A stretch of 64,000 bases of DNA from Gnetum montanum (taxonomy: Eukaryota > Streptophyta > Gnetopsida > Gnetales > Gnetaceae): assembly GCA_015680685.1 (NCBI GenBank), contig MNCI01004926.1, positions 973,566 through 1,037,565 on the forward strand, in the 5' to 3' direction. Every line of letters begins with the position of its first letter. Positions within the stretch are counted from its first letter, which is position 1. Position numbers and translations under genes: made by a program. Below, piece after piece: positions 10,561 to 22,325 of this stretch. The notes beneath the pieces are model-generated. The model did no database searches. It was given only the letters and a program-made list of their open reading frames with translations, and had not been told where the DNA came from.

Positions 10561-11690
10561 ATGGGTCTAAAGAATAAAATATTTCAACCTTTAACTAAAG
10601 ACATGGAAGAAATAATGAATTCTCATAGGGTTATTGTTAATAAACTTAAAAAGCTAATAGAGGATAAAGAACATGATTACTTATCAAAGGTATCTAGGCA
10701 AGGGAACAACTTAAGTAGTTCTTCAACAAAGGCTTATCCAAGACATTTCTCCATGTCTCCTCTTGAAGATGATCTTCCTTTTAGGAAAGAAAACTTTGGA
10801 AAGAATGAATAGAAAGATGATGAGGCTCTTCATGCTTCAAGTGTTGAGAATAAGTCTTACAAATTTATCTTTCCAAGAAAAGAGAAGAAGAAAATTCCTT
10901 TAAAACTTTAAAGGAACCAAGTTGAAGGAATTGATCTTGCTCTTACTAAAGATTTTAAAAATGATTTAAGAGTGCCTTATGTTGAAGTTAAATCCTTCAA
11001 TGAAATAGAAGGTTCTCAATCCTTTCTCTCTTAAACAACTATTTTGAGCTTGAAGATGTAGAAGCCTATCAAAAGATGTCATATGCTTAAAAAAATATTG
11101 AATGTATGAAACTTGTATGATGGAACTAGGAAAATCATTCTTATATGATAAATAATGATGCATCTATCAAAGATTAATCTCTCATGTATTTCATGCTTAA
11201 GCAAAGATTTGAAAAATGTCATCATAGACAACAAGCTATACAAAGATTTCAATATATAAGACAAAGAGATAAAAGTGTAAAAGATTGTTACATGGAATTT
11301 TGCAAAGCTTTTCAAAAATCTAAGGTACATTAGGATGAATATGAGAAAGCTTCTAACTACCAACATGGATAAAAGAACTTACCTTTTATAAACCTCAAAC
11401 CTTGGATCAGACTTTTGTTTTGACACTAAAGACTAAAAAAAAACTTTAAGGCTTCAACAAAGGTCCTAATACTTCCAAAGGAAAATACTTTAAGGCTTCT
11501 AAAGGAGATACACAAGCAAAGAAAAAAAGGTTATGCCAAGAATAATTAACATGAGAAGTAGGAGAAGACTAAGAAAGGCCAAGATTTTAAGAAAGGAAAA
11601 AAGGTCAAGAAAATAATAATACTTCAATTGTGGAGAGCTAAGACATAAGCAATGAAAATGCAAGAAGCCTAAGTCTTCAAAGGACAAGGA
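10561..11690 (+). pseudogene. gag pseudogene of element B
   Basis: The ATG at 10561 opens 83 sense codons with a predicted helical, charged N-terminus, then stops and frameshifts accumulate. A nucleocapsid zinc knuckle remains at about 11620-11664: Y-F-N-C-G-E-L-R-H-K-Q-stop-K-C. The first Cys has become Tyr and a stop sits in the H-to-C gap; otherwise it is the canonical C-x2-C-x4-H-x4-C pattern, unlike the Athila-type elements in this window. A Lys/Ser-rich tail leads into protease. Confidence 0.7.
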
Positions 11691-11699
11691 AATTCAAAC

Positions 11700-14600
11700 A
11701 TTGGAAAAAGGAGAGCCCTCAAATGAAGGTAATTCTAATGCTTATTTAATTGAAGATATTACTAAAATTAATTCATTTATGAGAAATAGCAATGGTAGTG
11801 AGGATCCTTTAAGAAAATGTTTGTTTAGAATTAGGGCTAGATGTCTTTCTAGTAGAAAATGGCTTTACATCTTGATAGATGAAGGTGCTTGAGAAAATGT
11901 TATTTCCTACAAGGATATTCATAAACTTGGATTGAAGAAAATTTATAATTATAACTGATATAGAGTGTATTAGCTTTCTAGAGATCATTTTTAAAAGGTA
12001 AAGGAAAGTTGTATTTTATCTTTCAATATTGGTTCTTTTAAAGATCAAGTGTAATATGACATTCTTTCAATGCATAGCATTAATGTCATACTTGGTATAC
12101 CTTGAAACTATGATAATAAGGCTACATATAATAAAGTTAGGAATATTTGGTCAATTCCTAGCAAAGATGGAATTTATCAATTGATTCTAATGATATTATA
12201 GTAATATAAGGATACTATGTCTATTAATGCTTCATTGATTTATCTTAGTGAAAAATAATGTTTCAAAGAATATGAGTAATATGTTCATGATTTTATCATT
12301 ATTTCTACCCTTGCAACTAGTGAAGAGGATCCACAAAATGGACTTCCTATAGCTATGTAACCTTTGTTATTAGAATCTACTAATATTTTCAAAGGTTAAC
12401 TAGGAAAGCTTTCTCTAATGAGATCCATCTAACATCAAATTGGCTTCAAAATTGAAGCTACTATTCCAAATGAGAGGGCTTACTATATGAATCCACATCA
12501 AAGGAAGAAGTTACATAAGTACTAAGCTACTCTCTAATGGGTTTTTTAAGGAATCCATTTCTCCTTGTATCATTCAAGTTATCCTTGTTTCAAAGAAGGA
12601 TATAAATGAGATAAGAATGTGTATTAGTTTAGAGTTGTTAATAGAATCACTATTCATCATATATTTTCTATTCCAAAGATAGATAATATTCTTAATGTTT
12701 TAGCTAATGCTAAAATTTTTTCAACAATTTATTTGAAAAATGGGTAACATCAAATTATAACTAGACAAGGAGATGAATAGAAAATGATTTTCAATATACT
12801 AGATGATTTGTATGAGTGGTTAGTCATGCTGTTTGGGATAATTAATGCCCTAGTCACATTTATTAGGCTTATGCATGATTTCTTAAGAGATCTTATTAGT
12901 AAATATTGCATTTTGTTTTCTTTGATGATATTCTTGTTTATAGCTCTAGTGAATATAAGCATGTGAAAAGTTTAAGATTGGTATGCTCAAAGTTGCATGA
13001 TGCTAAATTGGTGATTAATATCAAGAAATGTTATTTTGTGAAGAAGGAAATTGTTTACTTAGGTCATGTTTTCTCCAAGAACTAGGTTAAGATGAAGCCA
13101 AGAAAGATCAAGACAATTAAGGAATGGCCTTAACCTAGAGATGCAGGAGAGGTAAGATCTTTTCTTAATTTAGTTTGATTTATAGAAGGTTTATTAGAAT
13201 TTAAGTTCTATTACATGACCTATGCTATATTGTTTGAAAAAGAATTCAACTTTTGTGTGGGATGATGAAAAAGAAAATTCTTTTCAAGTATTAAAGGATA
13301 AAATTTATATGCTTCAATTTTAGCAATTCCAAACTTATCCAAACTATTTGAAGTAGATATGGATCCAAGTGGGCTTTCTATTAGAGGTGTACTTTCTCAA
13401 CAGGGTAAGACAATTACATTCAATTCTAAAAAGTTAAATGAATCTAGAAAAAAGTATAACATATATGAAAAGGTATTACATGCTCTAGTTTAAGCTATTA
13501 AGCATTGGAGACATTACTTGCTAAGATTAAATTTTCTTTTTGCTAATTGATCATAGGGCACTTCAATTCTTAAGTTCTTAAACCAGTTTGAATGATAAGA
13601 ATATGAAGTGGGTAGAGAAATTACAAAAATTTCATTTTTTTAAACATAGAAGTGGCGAGTCAAATGTTACTATTGTTGCTTTATCTAAAGTTCATATCAT
13701 TCATTCTAGTATGATAGTCAAATCTTTTGATTCTTTTATTTCATTTTATCCTAATGATATTAATCTTTGTGAAATTTAGAAATAATTTAGAAATTTATCC
13801 TAATTAAATATTCTCCATTACTAGAAAGGGTTGATAAATAGAAATCATATCATGTTAAGAATGATATTTTATTTAGAGATGGAAAAATTTGTGTTCCAAA
13901 ATATGAATTCAGGTTTAAGCTAATTGAAAAAGAGCATCAAAGTGACATGGCTACACATACAGGAAAAATAAAGACATTGGAATTAGTGAAGAAAAATTAT
14001 TTTTGGCTATGTATGTATAAAGATGTGATTAAATATGTGAAAGAATGCTATGTGTGACAAAAGTTCAAAAGAGAGAAAGGTATTGATGATTATTACTTAT
14101 CTCTACCAATCCCAAATGCTTCTTTGGAAAGTGTTTCATTGGAATTTATTTATGGCATTCCAAAGATAAGACTTGATTATGATTTTTTACTTTTAATTAT
14201 GGATATATTTACTAAAAATGTTTATTTTATCCCATGCAAGAAAAGTAGTGATCCTTCACATGTTGCTCACTTATACATTCAACATGTAGTAAGAATGCAT
14301 TAACATTCCTTTGAACATTTCAAATGACAGGAATGTCAAATTTAGTAGTTACTTTTAAAGGTCATGTTGAAAATTTATTAGAACCAAGTTATCATTCTTC
14401 ATAGCCTATCACCCTCAAACCATTGAGTAAACTGAAGTCGTTAATACAGATTGATTGAAGATATTAAATTGCTTGTGTGGGGATCAGCCTTAAAGATGGA
14501 AAACTATGCTAGCTCATGTGATTTCTAATATAACAATGCTTTCCACACTAGCATTGATAAGAGTCATTTTATGGAAAATTATGATTTTTCACCAAGAATG

Positions 14601-14732
14601 ATTGATGATCTATTAAAATTGATGATTATGTCTCTTTCAGCTCTAATTTTGTTGAGAAAATGGAGAAATTACATTAAGTCAAGTCTCACTTGAAGAATAA
14701 GATAAAGGTTGTATCTCCCAAAGGATAATGAT
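11700..14732 (+). pseudogene. pol pseudogene of element B, 5' part (PR, RT, RNase H, integrase core)
   Basis: Protease: LIDEGA, stop, ENVIS at about 11871-11906, with the D-S/G-G triplet changed to D-E-G. RT runs about 12540-13140: VSKKD, LYEWLVM, then FFDDILVYSS with both catalytic Asp codons intact at 12924-12929, then LGHVFSKN. RNase H (about 13330-13570) keeps FEVDMDPSG and LSQQGK. Integrase (about 13860-14500) has EHQSDMATH and CYVC of the HHCC zinc domain, but SLEFIYGIPK where SMDFIxGLP is usual, so the first catalytic Asp is Glu. Many stops and several frameshifts interrupt the chain. Element C splits the gene after 14732; the C-terminus resumes at 21266. Confidence 0.8.
14728..14732. 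repeat. Target site duplication of element C (left copy)
   Basis: ATGAT here and ATGAT at 21190-21194 are identical and flank the two LTRs of element C. Confidence 0.85.
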
Positions 14733-14822
14733 TTAAACACCATAAAATTTCAGCTTAGACACTTTGAAACAAGAATGACTCAAGCCCTTTTCAGCATTCA
14801 GGAGGCAAAACTTGACTAAGGC

Positions 14823-15800
14823 ATGGAACTCACACCCAGCTTGCTCATATTGTCAAGCTAGCTTGCCCTCAACGTGAAAAACCATGACGGCTTCCAAATC
14901 AGGTCAAAATGGTCCTAAATTGAATGAGCAAGGCCCCCTCGAGGTCCACTGATGACTACTCCAAGTTTCAGCATCCAAAACCCAATATTTCAAGTCAAAA
15001 TCGCATAAATCTTATTACTCACGCTGAGGTCATGCCCAGGTCATGCTCGTAGTGTAACTCCAGCGTGAGTAACATAAAATAGAATCAAAATAGTGTCAAA
15101 ATGGCCTAATTTTGAAGGTACAATGCCCCCTCGAGGTCCACTAATGATTGCTCTAGGTCCCATCCCTCAGAATTCTGATTTTATGCTTGAAAATACACTG
15201 TTTTTAGTGCTCATGCCCAAGTCACACTAGGGTCATGCTAAGGTCACACTGATAGCATGAGCCCAATGTGAGCTACCAAGAGTGGCCCAAATCAAGGCAC
15301 AAAAAGGCTTAAATTTATCTTGTAGGTCATCCCCAAGGGCAGGTAGTAATTACACTTGAAAGACATATCTCAAAAAATCAATATTTAATGTGAAATGTAC
15401 CATCTCAGCTTGCTCACACGCAGGTCACGTTGGGGTCATGCTGAGGTCACACTGACAACATGAGCCCAGTGTGAGCTGCCAAGAGTGGCCCAAATCCAAG
15501 CACAGACAGGCTCAAATTAAACATATAGGATGTCCTCTAGGTCAGGTAGCAGTTACACTTCAAAAACAAGTCTTAAAGGTGGAACTTTGACACAAAATGC
15601 ATCATTTTTGGTCATGCACGCTGAGGTGACGCTGAGGTCACGCTGGCAGCGTGAGCCTAGCATGAGCACTGGTCACAACCAAGAAAAAGCACTTTAGACA
15701 TGCTCTAAGGGCACGGTATGACAAGATCAACATACGCTGGCAACCTTGGTGAAGCAAAACATCTCCAACAGTATCTAGGTCAGAAATTCAGAAATTCCAA
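14823..15800 (+). repeat. About five ~200-base tandem units in the element C 5' LTR
   Basis: Units begin near 14823, 15019, 15211, 15411 and 15610. The last four open with GCTCACGC-like sequence followed by two or three copies of AGGTCACGCTG and then a GCGTGAGCC arm that is complementary to the opening. Units 2 and 3 share CAAGAGTGGCCCAAATC; the first two share CCCCCTCGAGGTCCACT. The same units occur at about 19430-20400 in the 3' LTR. Confidence 0.7.
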
Positions 15801-16060
15801 GAGAGCTGGAGGCAAATTCTCTTGTTGTACATTATTAGTCATTGTAATTTTTTTTCACATTTTTGAGCTGGTCAAGCTCTTACACTAAAAATTGTACATG
15901 GGCGTAAGCTAGCTTGCGCAAGCTAAAACAGATTATAAGATACAGTGTATCCAGTCTAGAATGTAGTCTACCTATGTACACCTATCACACGATCCATTTT
16001 TTGCTCATCTCATAGCCATTGACCTCATTCAAAAATCCTACTCCTAAGCCTAGAAAAATG

Positions 16061-16068
16061 TATAAATA
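16061..16068 (+). promoter_or_regulatory. LTR TATA box, element C 5' LTR
   Basis: TATAAATA; the 3' LTR has the same octamer at 20649-20656. Confidence 0.6.
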
Positions 16069-16600
16069 GCCTGTTCATTGACATAAACGGGGTTGGCAAT
16101 TTTTGCAAAAAGGATGACCTAAAGAGAATTGACTGGCAACCTTGGACAATCAAGCGGACGCAATCCCTAGCACTTAAGCATCTGCAAATGCTTCATCCTT
16201 CACCCCAGGGCTTGATGCTTGACCTACCATCTACACACACAGCTGTGTTTTAACTGGTGCACTTTATTCTCTAAATCAATACAATATATTCTTTTTCCTT
16301 CCATTACATTGTTTACATTATTCTAATTCATTGTTTACATTTGCATCATTCTGTTTCATTCTTACATTACATCTACACTCTATTTACATATTTCGTGTTA
16401 TGTTTGCAATGATAACCCTAGCACAAGCCATAGCTTATGCTCAGGGAATTCCTTGGTTCATTTGCGTGTAGACCATCCAAGGCACTCTACCTTCATTTTT
16501 TAGCTTTCCCTCACGCGAAGGCAGGGTCATCTGTATCTCTCCGGAGATCTTTCGACATTCATTTTCCTCCAACCTTACATTGACGATTTCGAACAGTATA

Positions 16601-17040
16601 GAAATTAGCAGCATTCAAATAATAGAGTCAATCCAACACTCAAAGTATACACCACTACCGATGCAACCCTGTCAACTATTGGAGCAACTCTTGAAAGCCG
16701 GTCAAATCCAACACAAACACGTGTCAGTGATTACTTGCCAAAAACATGATAGGTACTGTGAACTACTAAGGAACCCCACGTTAGCAATACCAAATGAGCC
16801 CCCAGTCCCACAACATTTTAGGAATGCATTAATGCATTAAAACATAAGAATGTAACACCTACCTTCCTCTACCTCATCTTAACATCACCAGAGCATCTTC
16901 AAGCACTAGCACACATGCTCGCCTCCATCCCTGCTACAGAAAACATGTCTCCAACTGAAGACGCCATTCGTGTAGCCATTACATCCCCTGTACCACAAGA
17001 CACAAACACAATGAATCTAACCTTCCACAACAATGATGTC
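16601..17040 (+). other. Element C leader, no recognisable gene
   Basis: There is no clear tRNA-complementary primer site after the LTR end. A stretch open to 16840 may be the tail of a gag frame because it precedes protease, but it shows no knuckle or other motif. The rest is interrupted by stops. Confidence 0.4.
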
Positions 17041-17475
17041 AAGATCGACCCCAAATAAGGGGAGGTCATACATGCACCATTGAACACTAGTGTAAGCATG
17101 GAAAAATACATTGTACGTAGGGTACACATCGATGATGACATGAAAGAAAACATTGTTGTGCACTCTGTCGTCGAACGACTAGGCCTAACACACAACATTC
17201 AACCGACCAAAATCGAGTCTGTAAACTCCTTCGATGGAGCACACATAGCCATTAAAGGCACAATCCACATCGCCTTCACGATAGGAGACTAGCACCCCAT
17301 GTTTGCAAACTTTACAATTGTTGACAAGATGCTAGACTACAACATGATCCTAGGATGCCCCTGGCTAGCTAGGTCATGTGTAGTGTCATCTCCCATCCAC
17401 CAAGAACTCCACCTCCTCCACGAAGGGAGGGAGATCATCATACATGGTGATAATGCCCCATCCACCCAATAGCCC
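17041..17475 (+). pseudogene. Aspartic protease-like pseudogene of element C
   Basis: Reading through one stop at 17290, the frame shows RRVHIDDDMKENIVVHSVVERLGL-type sequence. This is the position of the LIDxGSAxNVxxxxxLxxLG protease loop of plant Ty3/gypsy elements, with the catalytic Asp near 17131 and D-D-D in place of D-x-G. It is followed by VNSFDG, a G-x-I segment and MILGCPWL, equivalent to the LLGRPWL motif, then a SPIHQEL stretch. The order and spacing fit protease of Tat-like elements. RT, which should follow, is absent; a tandem array begins instead. Confidence 0.65.
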
Positions 17476-17489
17476 TTCACAACCTTTGT

Positions 17490-18135
17490 CCGAAATGACG
17501 TTAAACTATCCTGTGTTCGAAATTACGATAAATTAATAATGGTCCAAAAAGGCCTTAAACTAGCATATGGACTGAAACAACCTAAAACTATGACCTTTGG
17601 CATTGCTTTTCTTTCATTCATACATTTCAACTCGATTTACAATAGGTATCACTTGATGTTGTTTTCTTTCTAGTTGCTTCTTGTAGTATTTCGTAGGCAC
17701 ATAGCATGACCATGCACGCAGCATCACACCTTACACAAGCAAGGTAAGCACCAGTATGCTATGACTATAAACTGGCATAGCTCTTTCTTGAGTCATGACG
17801 TTAAACTAGCATAACAGACAGTCCTAGAATCATGACCTAAAACTGATACCACAGAACATCCTGGAGCTATGACTTAAAACTAGTCCACAGAATGTCCTAG
17901 CGTCATGACAATAAACTGACACCACAAAGCTCTATTTGGTATGACACCAAACTGCCACACTAATCCATCAGAGTCCACTAAGACTATAAACTAGCTTGCC
18001 TCTTCATAGTCCTCCACGACTATAAACTAGCATTGCACCATCCGCTACGATGATAAATTGGTGACGTCCAAAGGATTATGACGTGAAACTAATCCATAAC
18101 AGTATGCTAAGACTACAAACTGGTGACATCATCAA
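17490..18135 (+). repeat. Degenerate ~37-base minisatellite in element C
   Basis: At least ten units between about 17756 and 18135 share the core TATGACTATAAACTGGCA with 15-20 bases of variable spacer. Period is about 33-39 bases. Weaker units occur at 17490-17610. The reading frame is not kept, so this is a non-coding array. Confidence 0.75.
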
Positions 18136-19316
18136 CAACCTGGCATCATTTGAAAAGACATGCTGCTGTAGTTGGTTGTACATGCTCACCAAAAAACCTA
18201 CCGCCTAATTTGTCACATAGACTTAGACAAAACTGATGTTGTTCAAGATTTTGTTTGCCTTGAAACTTCACATGATGGCTCCATTCTATTGGCTACATTC
18301 AAGTTTAAAGTGTTTAGCTAACTGAATCATTTGTGGTTTTCTTGTCCCCTTGGAGTTGTGTTTGTAGGATGACATGCTTGAGGCATTCGTGCACAGATGC
18401 ACTTCACCATGACAACAGGGTATCACATTCTTCCTGACGCATGCAACTGGGTTGATCAATCTATTCATAAGTACATTCTCGACTCCTAATACATTCCCTA
18501 TTCCCCATCATGTCCCATTATCCTATTCAATTGCATCCCCTAGATGCATTGTATCCTACTCACCCAAAGCTCTTGATACACTGTTGTGCACTGTGATTCT
18601 CTAAGCAGTTGCAACACAAAACAAAATACATGGTACATGATACAAATGCAAGCACATGAGCATGAGCATAGCATGGAAAGCAAGATCTCTCAAAAATATA
18701 AAAAAAAAACAAAAAACAAAAAAACCACAAGCAAACAAAAAGAAAAAACAAAAGAAAATAAGAAAAAAAAAAGAAAAATAAAAAGAACAAAAAGGTCAAA
18801 GAGAAAAATGCTCGGAAATGGTCTTCATGACCTCGTGGACATCATAGACTAAAGACCATTAGCTCTTCTCATACAAGCCCTAGGCGAGAAGGCAATTATC
18901 TTGGGAAAACACTCATGTCTCAAATGATCATGTTGCACATCATTGTGTGGCTTTGGCTGTTTATAGCAGGCTCCCTTAAACTTGATACAAGGGTCCTATT
19001 TCTCCAAAGAACACACCTCCTATGCTTTGGTTCCAAGTCTACTATATATTGGTTGTTGATAAGGACCAAAAACTGACTCGTTCACACAAGAGCATCTCTC
19101 TTCTGTAGTTCAAACAATGACATCCTTTGACCAAGCCCTAATCCCCCAATTACAACCTTCTTTCCTTAAACTAAGTTTCCCTTAATCCAATGTACTTTTG
19201 AACATGGTGCGATGACATCCGGCTAGGGGCCAACGAAAAATGCTTTGTACTTGGTTGTTCATGGTGTTTTGTACTTCTTTGTCAATGCCCCTTAGGTGGA
19301 TTCCTCCAAACATCAA
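18136..19316 (+). other. Element C 3' untranslated region with A-rich tract
   Basis: No gene is seen. At about 18690-18812 the + strand is almost only A with scattered G and C, which creates long open Lys (+) and Phe (-) frames of no significance. Confidence 0.6.
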
Positions 19317-19330
19317 CAAAGAGGAGCCAA
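19317..19330 (+). other. Polypurine tract of element C
   Basis: ACAAAGAGGAGCCAA-like purine-rich sequence directly before the TGAAACACC start of the 3' LTR. Confidence 0.5.
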
Positions 19331-21189
19331 TGAAACACCAGAAAATTTTAGCTTAGACACTTTGAAACAAGAACGACTCAAGCCCTTTTTGGCATTCAGG
19401 AGGCAAAACTTGACTAAGGCATGGAACTCACACCCATCTTGTTCAAGCCATCTTGCTCATGCTGTCAAGCTAACTTGCCCTCAACATGACCAACCCTGAT
19501 AGCTTCCAAATTAGGTTAAAACAGTCCTAAATTGAATGGTCAAGGCCCCCTTGGGGCCTACTGATGACTACTCCAAGTTTCAGCATCTAGAACCCAAGAT
19601 TTCAAGTCAAAATTGCATAGATCTTGTTACTCATGCTAAGGTCATGCCCAGGTCACGCTGGCAACGTAACTCACGCATGAGTCCAGCGTGAGTAACACAA
19701 AAAAGCTTCAAAATAGTGTTAAAATGGCCTAATTTTGAAGGTACAAGGCCTCCTCGAGGTCCACTAATGATTTCTCTAGGTCCCAGCCCTCAGAATTCTG
19801 ATTTCAGGCTTGAAAATATACCGTTTTCAGTGCTCACGCCCAGGTCACACTAGGGTCATGCTGACAACGTGAGCCCAGCGTGAGCTGCTAAGAGTGGCCC
19901 AAATCAAGGCATAAATGGGCTCAAATTCAGCTTTTAGGTCATCCCCAAGGGCAGGCAGCAATTACACTTGAAAGAAAGGTCTCAAAAAATCAAGATTTAG
20001 TGTGAAATGTACCATCTCAGCTTGCTCACGCCCAGGTCATGCTAGGGTCACGTTGAGGTCATGCTAATAGCGTGAGCTATCAAGAGTGGCCAAAATCCAA
20101 GCACAGATAGGATCAAATTAAACATACAAGACATCCTCTAGGTCAGGTAGTAGTTACACTTCAAAAAACATTCTTAGAGGTGGAATTTTGATACAAAACG
20201 CATCATTTTTTGGTCGCGAACACTAAGGTCACGTTGAGGTCATGCTGGCAGCGTGAGCCCAATGTGAGCACTAGTCACAACCAAGCAAAAGCACTTTAGA
20301 TACATACTGAGGGCATGCTATGACAAGATCAACATACGCTGGTGACCTTGGTGAAGCAAAACATCTCTAGCAGTAGCCAGGTCACAAATTTAGAAATTAC
20401 AAGCTAGCCAAAGGCAAATGCTCTTGTTGTACATTATCAGTCATTGTAAATTTTTTTCACATTTTTGAGCTGGTCAAGCTGTTACACTACAAATTGTACA
20501 TGGGCGTAAGCTAAAATAGATTATAAGATACAGTGTATCCAATCTAGAACATAGTCTACCTATGTACACCTGTCACACGATCCGTTTTTCGCTCATCTCA
20601 CAGCCATTGACCTCATTCATAAATCCTACTCTTGAGCCTAGAAAAATGTATAAATACCCTGATCATTAACATAAATAGGGTTGGAAATTTTTGCAAAAAG
20701 GACAACCTAAAGAGCATTGACTGGCAACCTTGGACCCTCGAGTGCATGCGATCCCTAGCACTTGAGCATCTACAAATGCTTCATCCTTTATCCTGGGGCT
20801 TAACACTTGACCTACCATCTACACATGCAGCTGTGTTTTGACCGGTGCACTTTATTCTGTAAATCAATACAATACATTCTTTTTCCTTCCATTACACTAT
20901 TTACATTATTCTGGTTCATTATTTACATTTACATCATTCTGTTCTATTCTTACATTACATCTATGCTCTGTTTACATATTGCATGTTATGTTTGCTACGA
21001 TAACCCCGGCGCAAGCCATAGCTTACACTCGGGGAAGTCCTTGGTTGATTTACGTGTAGACCAGCCAAGGCACTCTACCTTCATTTTTCTAGCTTGCCCT
21101 CATGTGAAGGTAGGGTCACCTGTATCTCTCCAGAGATCTTTTGGCATTCATTTTCCTCCAGCTTTATGTCGATGATTTCGAATGATACA
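19331..21189 (+). repeat. 3' LTR of element C
   Basis: It starts TGAAACACC and ends TACA, and is followed by the ATGAT duplication. It matches 14733-16600 throughout, including the ~200-base units (about 19430-20400) and TATAAATA at 20649-20656. Some unit-internal words differ: the third unit here has lost the AGCCCAGTGTG segment present in the 5' LTR. Confidence 0.85.
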
Positions 21190-21194
21190 ATGAT

Positions 21195-21595
21195 AGAAGA
21201 GGAAAATTTAATTTTATATTGGTGATTATGTGTAGGTCTATTTGAATAAATAAATACAAAATAATGTGCATTTCTATAAGTTCAAGTCAAGGAGAATTGG
21301 TCCATTCAGGATTAAGATCAATCGAAATGCTTATGAGGTTAATTTTATTAATGATTTTTCTATTTCTTTTGTATCTAATATTTTATATTTCATCCCATAT
21401 CATGGAAACATTCTTGCATTAGAATTAGAGGATATCCTTGAAATCCTCAAGGATGTACTTAAAGGTCATCTTTCATCCAAGTCATCAAGGAAGCTAATTG
21501 TATTACAAGAAAGGAAGGGTAGAAGCATAAGAGGTATAAAGATACATGATTTCTTGATGTATTGGAGTGATGAGATATCTAAAAATGTAATTTGA
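21195..21595 (+). pseudogene. pol pseudogene of element B, C-terminal part
   Basis: This continues integrase after element C. From 21266 the frame is open for 109 residues and begins FKSRRIGPFRIKINRNAYEV, the conserved K-x-RxxGPFxI-x-NAYxV segment (GPY/F module) at the end of Ty3/gypsy integrases. The tail FIPYHG corresponds to the LxPYHG motif of plant chromoviral polyproteins. I cannot make out a chromodomain. The stop at 21593-21595 is probably close to the original C-terminus, since a polypurine tract and the LTR follow within 100 bases. Confidence 0.75.
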
Positions 21596-21675
21596 GTTCA
21601 TGAGAAGAATTTTGCCTTGTGGGGGCTTAATGTCATCCCAACTACAAAGCCTACTAAAGGATAAGTATCTTTTAA

Positions 21676-21688
21676 ATGGAGGGAGAGA
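21676..21688 (+). other. Polypurine tract of element B
   Basis: ATGGAGGGAGAGA lies directly before the TGATGAGGA start of the 3' LTR. Confidence 0.7.
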
Positions 21689-22325
21689 TGATGAGGACAC
21701 CAACCAATCCTTAATTGATTGTATGTGTTTCCCTTATGTTTTTCTTATTTTTTATGTTTTAGGATGTTTTGGAATCAAGGAGAGCTTGTTTGGGGAGCAT
21801 TTGTAGGTTCTGAGCTTCAACACTAATGTCTTGTTCTTAGTAGTTTAGCTAGAAGACATTTACTCCTAAGAAACAATGTCTTCTTTTGCCTAAGGACATC
21901 TTGTCTAGTGATAGGATGTCTTATGGTAAATTCTAATAGACAAATTTATGTATTTTCATTCCAAAGAAAACATGAAAGTCTACTCAAAAAGTATAAATTG
22001 ACATCAAAGACCTGAGTTTGTATAATAAAGAGTGTAAGGGTGAAGAGTGAGTATGAGATGAAAAAGTTGAAAGGGTAATTATCTATCCATCCTTCTTAAG
22101 AGACTTGTGAGTCCTTAAGTATTGTAAGTGAATGCTTACTTTAACTATGTAGTAATGATTTTATTGGATTACTTGTCTATCCTTGGATATTTTATGTTTC
22201 CTTTATTCTTGTGCTTAATTTTCCTTGATTAAGAATAAAGTTTTTTCTTTCCTTTCTTGTTCAAATTTGGCTTTTTTTTTGTTTGTAAGAGCTTGGATAA
22301 TAGAATCCAAGGGAGCTCCTCATTA
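21689..22325 (+). repeat. 3' LTR of element B
   Basis: It is bounded by TGATGAGGA and TCCTCATTA, an inverted repeat with one mismatch. At 21850-21930 it carries several GACAT/ATGTC words in both orientations. No second copy exists in the window, so this is the only LTR left of element B. Confidence 0.7.

Larger units (their letters stand above)
14733..16600 (+). repeat. 5' LTR of element C
   Basis: It is paired with 19331-21189. TATAAATA is at 16061-16068. Most of the upstream half consists of about five diverged units of roughly 200 bases. The sequence keeps many CACG/CGTG words in an otherwise AT-rich window. Confidence 0.85.
14733..21189 (+). mobile_element. Element C: non-autonomous LTR retrotransposon with long repeat-rich LTRs
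   Basis: Two LTRs of about 1.86 kb (14733-16600, 19331-21189) enclose only 2.7 kb. The TG start is intact in the 3' copy (TGAAACACC) and mutated to TT in the 5' copy; the 3' copy ends TACA. The ATGAT duplication is perfect. The inside holds a protease-like remnant but no RT, RNase H or integrase that I can see, so it must have relied on another element. The protease style and an internal tandem array recall the Tat/Ogre branch of Ty3/gypsy; that placement is inference. It sits in the pol of element B and is therefore younger than B. Confidence 0.85.
10211..22325 (+). mobile_element. Element B: chromovirus-like Ty3/gypsy retrotransposon without 5' LTR
   Basis: Gag, protease, RT, RNase H and integrase occur in Ty3/gypsy order. 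The polyprotein C-terminus lies at 21266-21595, after the 6.5 kb insertion of element C, and a 637-base 3' LTR ends at 22325. RT (LYEWLVM, FFDDILVYSS) and integrase (a FIYGIPK stretch) resemble plant chromoviruses. No 5' LTR is present: H1 sequence runs directly into 5' untranslated sequence near 10210. TAGTATCGCGACTTTG at 10212-10227 could be a much altered primer site, but this is uncertain. All coding parts are broken. Confidence 0.8.

Noticed and set aside
15900-15935. AGCTAGCTTGCGCAAGCTA palindrome in the element C 5' LTR as a regulatory site
   Set aside because: The 3' LTR lacks most of it (about 20505-20520), so it is either a local duplication or was lost; there is no support for function.
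18560-18852. Lys-rich (+) and Phe-rich (-) open frames
   Set aside because: They are by-products of an A-rich low-complexity tract in element C.
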